From: Muribaculaceae bacterium
GTDB lineage: Bacteria; Bacteroidota; Bacteroidia; Bacteroidales; Muribaculaceae
Reading direction: 5' to 3'
Assembly: GCA_009775365.1 (NCBI GenBank)
Contig: VSPM01000008.1
Coordinates: 1 to 57,898, forward strand
DNA: 57,898 nt
Of this stretch, positions 1 through 7,100 are shown one piece after another; within the stretch, counting starts at the first letter, position 1, and every line of letters starts with the position of its first letter. The position numbers and the translations under genes are program-made. A model generated the notes under the pieces. The model saw nothing but the letters and a program-made list of their open reading frames with translations. It was not told the DNA's origin and did not search any database.

Positions 1-31
1 AAATTTACCCGATTCGTACTGAATCGGGTAA
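1..31 (-). terminator. Hairpin downstream of the glycosyltransferase gene, possible terminator cut by the window edge
   Basis: Perfect 11-bp inverted repeat (arms 5-15 and 21-31, 5-nt loop). It lies about 125 nt past the stop codon of the minus-strand glycosyltransferase. The following minus-strand bases begin ATTT and then leave the window, so the T-run cannot be judged. Terminator is the likely role but not proven. Confidence 0.5.
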
Positions 32-157
32 GGGGGCTTTTGTCGTTATTTTGTGCTTAAATGAAAGAGCCGTGAATAAATTTAAAAGTAATTTGTTAAT
101 AATTTTCAAAGATGTCTATATGTTATGGAATGATTCAGCGTATTATAAAAGAATAAT

Positions 158-1114
158 TCACTGAATTTTTTTAGAAGGCAAGGTTCTTCTATATTTGTGA
201 AAAAACTGTTTCCGTATACGATAACACTCCTTTTTTGTGCCTTCAGGTAACAACTTCATTCTTGTTATAAGATATAACCCATAAATCATGTCGGCTATAA
301 AATGTTTTGATTTACTTGTATTCAGGTTGTAATATGTTGCACGACTTTGTTCTTGAATCTCGATTTTGAATTTATTTATGACGGGGGATCCTTTAAATGA
401 TTTTCCGTCAAGGTGTTGTATGTATGCTTGTGGCACACAATATATTTTCCATCCATTTTTTTTAATTCTTGCGCAGAGATCTGTTTCTTCATAATACATA
501 AAAAAGTCGGGAGCAAACGATCCTATTTTATTTATGATCTCTTTTTTTATCATAAGGTCTGCGCCTGTAATATACCCTACTTCGCTGGCTTTATTGGCTG
601 ATTCATAATAATACCGTTGACCGTATATTATCTTTTGAGGGATGCAATTCAGAAGTTCGTTTAATTCCCATCTTATCCCGGGTAAAATACGTCTGAAAGA
701 TAAGTTTGGAGTCATGTTTTCGGTGAGAAGATTCCCGCCACATGCTCCGGCCTCTTTATTATTGTCTAGGAATTTGGACAATATGCTGATCGCATTGTTG
801 ATAACCACAGTGTCAGGGTTCAAAAAGAAAATGTTTCTTCCTGATGATAGCTCTAAGCCTTTGTTATTTGCCCTGCCGAACCCTATGTTTTCCTGTAAAT
901 GTAAAAAAAGCATTTTTTCTTTTTGAATCGGAAACTCATTTAAGATTCTCTTTCCAAAGTCTGGTTCGGAAGCATTGTCCACAATTATAATTTCATAGTT
1001 TATTCCTTCAGTGTGAATGAATATTGAATCAAGGCATTTAATTATGAGTTCTGTAGTATTGTAATTCACAATTATAACAGAAACATCTATCCGGGGCAAA
1101 TTTGATTGTGACAT
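158..1114 (-). CDS. Family 2 glycosyltransferase (rhamnosyltransferase-like)
   Basis: Predicted cytoplasmic glycosyltransferase that would transfer a sugar from a nucleotide donor during surface polysaccharide synthesis. The N-terminus shows the GT-A start VSVIIVNYNT (about residues 11-20), a VDNAS strand near 45, and a donor/metal motif NPDTVV near residue 99. A later YYEETDLC block is typical of the rhamnosyltransferase-like GT2 branch. At 318 aa it is full length for this branch. It follows the nucleotide sugar dehydrogenase gene by 31 nt on the same strand, so the two are probably co-transcribed. The gene is visibly richer in A+T than its neighbours, common for the exchangeable parts of capsule or O-antigen loci. 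The acceptor and sugar cannot be told from sequence. Confidence 0.85.
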   Translation of the reverse strand: MSQSNLPRIDVSVIIVNYNTTELIIKCLDSIFIHTEGINYEIIIVDNASEPDFGKRILNEFPIQKEKMLFLHLQENIGFGRANNKGLELSSGRNIFFLNPDTVVINNAISILSKFLDNNKEAGACGGNLLTENMTPNLSFRRILPGIRWELNELLNCIPQKIIYGQRYYYESANKASEVGYITGADLMIKKEIINKIGSFAPDFFMYYEETDLCARIKKNGWKIYCVPQAYIQHLDGKSFKGSPVINKFKIEIQEQSRATYYNLNTSKSKHFIADMIYGLYLITRMKLLPEGTKKECYRIRKQFFHKYRRTLPSKKIQ

Positions 1115-1145
1115 TTTTATTATGATTTGCTGTGTAAAATGGGAT

Positions 1146-2501
1146 TTAGTCGCGGCGGAAGAGGTCGCGGGTGTAGACCCTGTCTGCCACGTCGTTAAGG
1201 CATTGGTCGTAGCGGTTTGCTATTATTGCCTTGCTTCGTGATTTGAACTCGTCGATGTCGTTCACGATTTCGCTTCCGAAGAATGTGGTGCCGTTTTCGA
1301 GCGCAGGCTCGTATATTATCACCTTCGCCCCTTTTGCTTTTATCCTTTTCATTACTCCCTGTATAGACGACTGCCTGAAATTGTCGGAGTTGGATTTCAT
1401 TGTCAGTCGGAACACCCCGATTGTCGGAGGCTCGGCAGCGTCCTTGGCCGTTTGTGCCGCGTTTGCAGCGGCTCCGCTTTCCGTTTTACGCAGTGTGTAG
1501 GTGTTTGCCTCCGAGTAGTCATACCACCCGGCCATCTTCAGCACCCTGTCTGCGATGAAATCCTTTCTTGTCCGATTGCTTTCCACGATTGCGCTCATCA
1601 TGTTCTGGGGCACGTTGGCATAGTTCGCCAGCAGTTGCTTGGAATCCTTTGGCAGGCAGTATCCCCCATATCCGAAAGAAGGGTTGTTGTAATGGCTGCC
1701 AATTCTCGGGTCCAGCCCAATCCCCTCTATTATTGCTTGCGAGTCCAGCCCTTTCACCTCGGCATAAGTGTCAAGCTCGTTGAAATAGCTTACTCTAAGA
1801 GCGAGATAAGTGTTGGCAAAAAGTTTCACGGCCTCGGCCTCCTTTATTCCCATGTAAAGTGTCGGAATATCTTTGGCGATGGCCCCCTCCTGCAGCAGTG
1901 AGGCAAACGTGTGGGCCGCCTTTTCAAGGAAGTCGATGTCAGTCACATTTCTGATGGCCTCATTTATACGTTCAGCCTCGCATCCTGGTCGCAGCGCAGG
2001 GATTCCGGCTATTATCCTGCTTGGGTAAAGGTTGTCGTAAAGAGCCTTGCTTTCGCGCAGGAACTCAGGGAAGAAAATGAGGTTTAGCCTTTTCGCCCCT
2101 TGTTCATAATATCTCAGGTATAGCGAGTCGCAATAGCCCACAGGAATTGTCGATTTAATCACCATCACGGCCTGCGGGTTTACGCTTAGCACCAGGTCGA
2201 TCACCTCCTCAATGCAGTGAGTGTCGAAGAAGTTCTTCACCGGGTCGTAGTTCGTAGGCGCGGCAATCACCACGAAATCAGCCTTGGCATACGCTTCGGC
2301 TCCGTTGAGCGTGGCTGTGAGGTGCAGCCTCTTGGAAGAGAGGTATTCTTTCACCTCGTCGTCTTGTATAGGGGAGATGCGGGAATTAATCATCTCTACT
2401 CTCTCCGGAATTATGTCGACGGCGGTTACGGAGTTTTTCTGCGCCAGCAAGGTGGCGATGCTCAGTCCAACATATCCTGTGCCGGCAATAGCTATGTTCA
2501 T
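1146..2501 (-). CDS. ugd: UDP-glucose/GDP-mannose-type nucleotide sugar 6-dehydrogenase
   Basis: Oxidises the C6 hydroxyl of a nucleotide sugar to a carboxylate with two NAD+, giving a uronic acid donor for polysaccharide. Visible features are the Rossmann GTGYVGL (residues 7-13), the KSTIPVGY segment (about 116-123), and the catalytic cysteine C282 inside GYGGYCLPKDS. A C-terminal domain follows with GVFRLTMKSNSDNFRQSS. The 451-aa length exceeds the roughly 390 aa of compact Ugd enzymes, partly because of an alanine-rich insert just before the C-terminal domain (around residues 340-360). UDP-glucose is the likeliest substrate, but a UDP-HexNAc or GDP-mannose enzyme is not excluded. A canonical promoter lies about 120 nt upstream, and the glycosyltransferase follows downstream. 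Confidence 0.88.
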   Translation of the reverse strand: MNIAIAGTGYVGLSIATLLAQKNSVTAVDIIPERVEMINSRISPIQDDEVKEYLSSKRLHLTATLNGAEAYAKADFVVIAAPTNYDPVKNFFDTHCIEEVIDLVLSVNPQAVMVIKSTIPVGYCDSLYLRYYEQGAKRLNLIFFPEFLRESKALYDNLYPSRIIAGIPALRPGCEAERINEAIRNVTDIDFLEKAAHTFASLLQEGAIAKDIPTLYMGIKEAEAVKLFANTYLALRVSYFNELDTYAEVKGLDSQAIIEGIGLDPRIGSHYNNPSFGYGGYCLPKDSKQLLANYANVPQNMMSAIVESNRTRKDFIADRVLKMAGWYDYSEANTYTLRKTESGAAANAAQTAKDAAEPPTIGVFRLTMKSNSDNFRQSSIQGVMKRIKAKGAKVIIYEPALENGTTFFGSEIVNDIDEFKSRSKAIIANRYDQCLNDVADRVYTRDLFRRD

Positions 2502-2622
2502 TTCAGATTGGGGTTATGCTTGTTGGGATTTTGTCTGGAGGGTTCGGCGTAATGTCTTTTGCAGTCTGTGTGTAGGCGGCAATAGGGGCATTGCGGTGCA
2601 GACGGGCCTGCAGGCGTAGATG

Positions 2623-2653
2623 CAAAGTTATAAAATATATTCAAGTTTGGCAA
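2623..2653 (-). promoter_or_regulatory. Promoter of ugd
   Basis: On the minus strand, a TTG at 2653-2651, a 20-nt spacer, then TAACTTTG at 2630-2623. This matches the Bacteroidetes -33/-7 consensus. It would give a leader of about 115 nt before the ugd start codon. Confidence 0.65.
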
Positions 2654-2690
2654 CATTGGCAAAAAAAAGCGTCAATAACCCGACCGGGGA

Positions 2691-2722
2691 TTTGCAGAAA
2701 TGGCTTTGGAGAGTTATATTTG
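2691..2722 (+). promoter_or_regulatory. Promoter of the NAD(P)H-hydrate repair gene
   Basis: TTTG at 2691-2694, a 20-nt spacer, then TATATTTG at 2715-2722. Both boxes match the Bacteroidetes consensus exactly. The upstream in-frame codons before 2780 lie within or above this promoter, which supports the start at 2780. Confidence 0.72.
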
Positions 2723-2779
2723 CAGTTTATTATGGCATTCACGCGCCGACGCGCGGAGATCAGCCATGTTTTTCTGACT

Positions 2780-4306
2780 ATGAAAATATTTGCATCCAAC
2801 GTAATACCTGAAATCGACAACGCCACTTGCGAGGCGCAGAACATCGATTCAGTCGAACTCATGGAGCGTGCGGCGGGAGCCGTGAGCTGTGAGATTATAT
2901 CCCGTTTCCTCCCGAGTCAGAGGATAGTGGTAGTGGCCGGCCCCGGCAATAACGGGGGCGACGCTCTTGCTGTGGCCCGTATGCTATTTGAGCATGGCTA
3001 CAAGAAAGTTGAAGTCTTTCTGTTTAATGTGGTAGGCAAGCTCAGCCATGATTGCGACATAGAGCGTAAGAAGCTTATCACAATGGACGGGATAGACTTC
3101 ACTGAGGTGAAGCGTGACTTTCAGCCTCCATATCTCGGCTCAGACGACGTAGTGATTGACGGGCTGTTTGGCTCCGGTCTTCGACAGCCGCTTCAAGGCG
3201 GGTTTATGGTTCTTGCCCGCTATATCAATGATTCGGGGGCTTATGTGGTGTCTATCGACATACCCTCCGGTCTTTTCGGTGAGTGGAACGAGAATGTGAG
3301 CCAGCGCGACATGGTGCATGCCGATCTCACATTGTCGTTTCAGACTCCGCGCCTGTCGTTCTTCTTTGCGGAAAACGCCGATATAATAGGGGAGTGGAGG
3401 CTGCTCGATATTGATCTCGACGATGAGAAGATGAAGGAGGTGCCCACAGATTTTATGCTTGTGGAAGACAGGAGTGTGCGCCCGCTTCTTAAACCCAGAA
3501 AAAAGTTTTCGGGCAAGCGTGATTACGGGTCGGCATTGATCCTTGCCGGCAGCACCGGTATGATGGGCGCGGCAGTGATGGCCGCGCGCTCGTGTCTTAA
3601 ATGCGGTGCGGGCCTGGCCACAGTTCACAGCGCCAGGGCCGGAATGCAGATTCTGCAGACTGCCGTGCCTGAGGCCATGTTTGAGCCTGACCGCAATGAG
3701 CACTACATCTCCGACATGAGCATTCACCATGAGCACCAGGCAGTGGCCGTAGGCCCCGGCATAGGCACCAACGACCGCACAATCGACGCTCTTGAGAACA
3801 TGCTCAAGAATTGCAAGTCGCCATTGGTGCTCGATGCCGATGCCCTCAACTGCATTGCCAAGCGACCTCAGCTTCTCACTCTTCTTCCCGCCTGCACGGT
3901 GATCACTCCCCACATCGGAGAGTTTGACCGCTTGTTCGGAGAGCATCATAACTCCGAAGAGCGATTGCGCAAGGCTATCGACATGGCTAAATACTACAAC
4001 ATCATAATAGTTCTCAAAGGTCATTACACTGTCACTGTCAGGCCCACCGGCAGGGTCTATTTCAACTCCACAGGCAATCCCGGCATGGCAACCGCCGGCG
4101 CCGGCGATGTGCTGACCGGGGTGATTGCTGCATTCCTGGCTCAGGGCTATCGCCCGGAACACGCTGCAACCATAGGTGTCTACATTCATGGCCTTGCAGG
4201 GGATATGGCTGTGGCCAATATCGGAGAATACGGACTTGTCGCTTCTGACATAGCCGATTGGTGCGGCAGGGCAATACGAGCAGTAATCAACAGGGAGAGA
4301 ATATAA
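2780..4306 (+). CDS. nnr: Bifunctional NAD(P)H-hydrate epimerase / ADP-dependent NAD(P)H-hydrate dehydratase
   Basis: Metabolite-repair enzyme that restores damaged NAD(P)HX. The N-terminal YjeF_N half epimerises R- to S-NAD(P)HX, and the C-terminal ribokinase-like half dehydrates the S form using ADP. The N-terminal half carries AGPGNNGGDALAV (about residues 53-65). The C-terminal half carries AVGPGIGT, LDADALN and the nucleotide-binding GMATAGAGDVLTG. The start is placed at MKIFASN because the 63 codons upstream cross the promoter and encode no family sequence. That gives 508 aa, the normal length of the fused enzyme. The DUF4831 gene follows after 61 nt on the same strand. Confidence 0.92.
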   Translation: MKIFASNVIPEIDNATCEAQNIDSVELMERAAGAVSCEIISRFLPSQRIVVVAGPGNNGGDALAVARMLFEHGYKKVEVFLFNVVGKLSHDCDIERKKLITMDGIDFTEVKRDFQPPYLGSDDVVIDGLFGSGLRQPLQGGFMVLARYINDSGAYVVSIDIPSGLFGEWNENVSQRDMVHADLTLSFQTPRLSFFFAENADIIGEWRLLDIDLDDEKMKEVPTDFMLVEDRSVRPLLKPRKKFSGKRDYGSALILAGSTGMMGAAVMAARSCLKCGAGLATVHSARAGMQILQTAVPEAMFEPDRNEHYISDMSIHHEHQAVAVGPGIGTNDRTIDALENMLKNCKSPLVLDADALNCIAKRPQLLTLLPACTVITPHIGEFDRLFGEHHNSEERLRKAIDMAKYYNIIIVLKGHYTVTVRPTGRVYFNSTGNPGMATAGAGDVLTGVIAAFLAQGYRPEHAATIGVYIHGLAGDMAVANIGEYGLVASDIADWCGRAIRAVINRERI

Positions 4307-4367
4307 TAAAATCAGCTCTCCTCTTAGAAATAACATATTGAAACTACTACATCAACACCACTTCATA

Positions 4368-5456
4368 ATGAAATATATAAGTTGCATATCCGGCTTGATG
4401 CTTCTTGCCGCATCCATGCCTGCAGCAGCCCAGCAGACAAAACTGCTCACGGCTGAGAAACATAATGAGTACGGTCTTGTCTACACGTTGCCTGTCACCG
4501 CCCTCGACATAGAGGTGACTGCTGTGAGAGAGGTGAAGAAGGCCGGGCAGTATTATCAATATGCCAAGAAATATGTCGGCACCGACAAGGTTGTCAAGGA
4601 GGATGACGAAAGCTGGACAATAGAGAAAGTGAAAGTTCGCCCCTACGGTATTCCCGACCCTGACGCCCGCTATCTCATGCAGCTCAAGCCCGGTGCCCTG
4701 GCATATATCGGTGTTGATGCCGACGGAATGCTTCTCAGCATCAACACTCCTCCGGTGGTTGAAGAAGTGGAGAAGATTGCTCCCCGCCCCATCGAAGGTG
4801 AAAAAATTGCCGACAGGGAATACCTCCAGTATGTTGATGAAGATTTCATAGCCTCGCAGTCTTCCGCCAAGCAGGCGCAGATGCTTGCAGAAAATCTGAT
4901 GGAGATTCGTGAGGCCAAGACATCGCTCACCCGAGGCACAGCCGAGACCATGCCCACCGACGGCAAGCAGCTTGAACTCATGCTCAACTCTTTGGCACAT
5001 CAGGAAGCTGCACTGACAGCCGCGTTCCTCGGCAACACTACGCGCGAGACTGTGGTGAGAAACTTTACATATGTTCCAGCCGACAATGGCCGTGAAGTCG
5101 TGTTCCGCATGAGTGATTTCGACGGATTTGTAGCCGCCAACGACTATTCCGGCGAGCCGGTGTATATCGATATAGAGATTACCAATGAGGGCACATTGCC
5201 GGTAGATGCCAAAGGTGAGGAAAAAAAAATGCCGAAAGATGCAGTGGCCTACTGTGTGCCCGGCGCGGCTAACGTCAGTCTCACCTATCAAGGCAAGAAA
5301 CTTTTCAACAAGGAGTTTGAGATGTCGCAGTTCGGTATAGTGTTTGGCCTGAATCCGTCAGTATTCAGCGACCGCAAAGAGCCGTCATACGCTGTGTTCG
5401 ATCCCTCCACCGGAGCTTTGAAAGAGATCGGTCCGGCAAAGCTTGCTCAGGAATGA
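4368..5456 (+). CDS. DUF4831 family exported protein
   Basis: Secreted or periplasmic protein of unknown function. The first 21 or so residues form a signal peptide ending in an AAAQQ-type cleavage region. The body resembles DUF4831: a VYTLPVTALDIEVTAV strand early on, then a YQYAKKYVG segment and a long mixed alpha/beta region. The start at 4368 (MKYISC) is preferred over an upstream TTG at 4338 because the signal peptide begins there. The stop overlaps the xseA start as ATGA, so the two are translationally coupled. The family name is by recognition, not search. Confidence 0.75.
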   Translation: MKYISCISGLMLLAASMPAAAQQTKLLTAEKHNEYGLVYTLPVTALDIEVTAVREVKKAGQYYQYAKKYVGTDKVVKEDDESWTIEKVKVRPYGIPDPDARYLMQLKPGALAYIGVDADGMLLSINTPPVVEEVEKIAPRPIEGEKIADREYLQYVDEDFIASQSSAKQAQMLAENLMEIREAKTSLTRGTAETMPTDGKQLELMLNSLAHQEAALTAAFLGNTTRETVVRNFTYVPADNGREVVFRMSDFDGFVAANDYSGEPVYIDIEITNEGTLPVDAKGEEKKMPKDAVAYCVPGAANVSLTYQGKKLFNKEFEMSQFGIVFGLNPSVFSDRKEPSYAVFDPSTGALKEIGPAKLAQE

Positions 5457-6841
5457 GCGCACATTCCCTTTTCGGGCAGCCTCAGCCGGCTATGACGCTA
5501 TCGCAGTTTGCGACAGCCATCGGCAATGCGGTCCGAATGTCGCCTGTCCTGCAAGGGGCGTGGGTCGTTGCGGAGTTGAGCGATGTCAGGGTGAGCGGCG
5601 GCCATTGCTACATGGAGCTGATTGAAAAAAATCAGGCCGGTCAGACTGTGGCAAAGCTCAGGGCTACGATATGGCAGTCGCGGTTCAGCTACATACGTCA
5701 GAAGTTTATTGCCGCCACCGGGCGAGAAATCATGACCGGGATGAAGGTGCTTCTCAATGGCTCGGCTTCGCATCACACACTTTACGGGCTGTCGTTCTCC
5801 GTCAACGACATCGACCCGTCTTACACATTAGGCGACATGGAGCGTCTGCGCCGCGAGATTCTTATGCGCCTCCACAAAGAGGGAGTGATTGGCCTGAACA
5901 AGACACGCGTCATGCCTCCTGCGCCTCAGCGCATAGCTGTTATTTCTGCTGAAGGGGCAGCCGGATATGGCGATTTTATAAATCATCTTCTTGGCAATCA
6001 AGAGGAATTCGCGTTCTATCCGGTGTTGATTCCCGCAGTGATGCAGGGTGAAAAAACTTCGGCTTCAGTGCGCGATGCTCTTGATTTCGTGATTCGCACC
6101 ATCGATATGTGGGACTGTGTGGCTATACTCCGTGGAGGTGGGGCCACAACCGATCTCAACGGTTTTGACGATTATGACCTTGCCCGGGCAGTGGCAACAT
6201 TCCCGCTGCCTGTGGTGGTAGGCATAGGCCATGAGCGCGACCGCACTGTGCTCGATGAGATTGCCCACACACGAATGAAGACACCCACAGCGGTGGCAGG
6301 ATTTTTTGTCGACACACTCAGGGCCGCCTATGACAAAGTGCGCGGGTTGGTAGATTATGTGGCCCGCTACAGCACAGACCGTCTTGCCGGAGAGGCGCGC
6401 CGACTCGCCAACTGCGAAGGCATGATTCCGGCTCTGGCCGAGGCAAGGCTGGCCGGAGCCAGGGCATTGCTTGAGCGTGAGCTGACACGAATCCCGGTTC
6501 TTGTGTCTGCCAGAATATCCCGGAACATTACAAGCCTTGACAATTATGCCTCCCTTTTGAAGGCTTTGGCTCCGCGTCAATGCTCTCGCAACGCAGAGCG
6601 CCTTTCAGAACTGCAGAACAGGTTTTCAGTGGCTGCAGACGGGGCCTTGAAACGGAATGCCGCTCGCGTTGACGCCCTTGCCGGAATGGTGAGCGTGCTA
6701 AGCCCCGACAACACTCTCAGGCGAGGATATTCGATCACGAGAGTAGACGGCAAAGCAGTGACCGACGCAAGCATCCTTTCCCCCGGTCAGCGCATAGTCA
6801 CATGCTTTCGGCATGGCGACATTACGTCTGTTGTGGAATAA
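5453..6841 (+). CDS. xseA: Exodeoxyribonuclease VII large subunit
   Basis: Catalytic subunit of exonuclease VII, which degrades single-stranded DNA from both ends into acid-soluble oligonucleotides during repair. It has an N-terminal OB-fold region (VVAELSDVRVSGGHCYMEL). The catalytic core follows with IAVISAEGAAGYGDF, the glycine-rich AILRGGGATTDLNGF, and VVVGIGHERDRTVLDEIAH. A long helical C-terminal arm is followed by the terminal RRGYSI/TRVDGKAV segment. At 462 aa it is close to the family norm. The start overlaps the DUF4831 stop by four bases, and xseB follows after 46 nt. Confidence 0.93.
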   Translation: MSAHSLFGQPQPAMTLSQFATAIGNAVRMSPVLQGAWVVAELSDVRVSGGHCYMELIEKNQAGQTVAKLRATIWQSRFSYIRQKFIAATGREIMTGMKVLLNGSASHHTLYGLSFSVNDIDPSYTLGDMERLRREILMRLHKEGVIGLNKTRVMPPAPQRIAVISAEGAAGYGDFINHLLGNQEEFAFYPVLIPAVMQGEKTSASVRDALDFVIRTIDMWDCVAILRGGGATTDLNGFDDYDLARAVATFPLPVVVGIGHERDRTVLDEIAHTRMKTPTAVAGFFVDTLRAAYDKVRGLVDYVARYSTDRLAGEARRLANCEGMIPALAEARLAGARALLERELTRIPVLVSARISRNITSLDNYASLLKALAPRQCSRNAERLSELQNRFSVAADGALKRNAARVDALAGMVSVLSPDNTLRRGYSITRVDGKAVTDASILSPGQRIVTCFRHGDITSVVE

Positions 6842-6887
6842 TGCCTGTGTCTGAACTTTAATAATCATAAAAATAAACCGACAAAAT

Positions 6888-7085
6888 ATGAGTGAACAAC
6901 TATCTTACGCAAGCGCTATTGCAGAATTGGAGCAGATAGTGGCAAAGATGCAGTCAGACAACTGCGACATCGACAGCCTTTCAGGCTACACCACGCGAGC
7001 CATGGAGCTGCTGAAATACTGCAAGCAGAAGCTCTTCACCACTGATGAAGAGGTGAAGAAATGCCTCGAGTCATTGAATTCATAA
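6888..7085 (+). CDS. xseB: Exodeoxyribonuclease VII small subunit
   Basis: Small helical partner of XseA. Several copies wrap the large-subunit arm in the known enzyme. The 65-aa protein has the family pattern: SYASAIAELEQIVAKMQS near the start and a leucine/acidic second helix. It lies directly after xseA on the same strand, which makes the assignment firm. It ends 15 nt from the stop of the convergent MurF-Alr gene, with no obvious terminator between them. Confidence 0.9.
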   Translation: MSEQLSYASAIAELEQIVAKMQSDNCDIDSLSGYTTRAMELLKYCKQKLFTTDEEVKKCLESLNS

Positions 7086-7100
7086 TAATCTGCAAAGCCC

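Noticed and set aside
3140..4336. Long open frame of 398 codons on the minus strand opposite the nnr gene
   Set aside because: It is the mirror of a well-recognised enzyme, has no domain sense and no promoter, and its composition is His/Arg/Cys-rich as shadow frames usually are.
4347..5291. 314-codon minus-strand frame opposite the DUF4831 gene
   Set aside because: No family sequence and full overlap with a coupled gene pair on the other strand.
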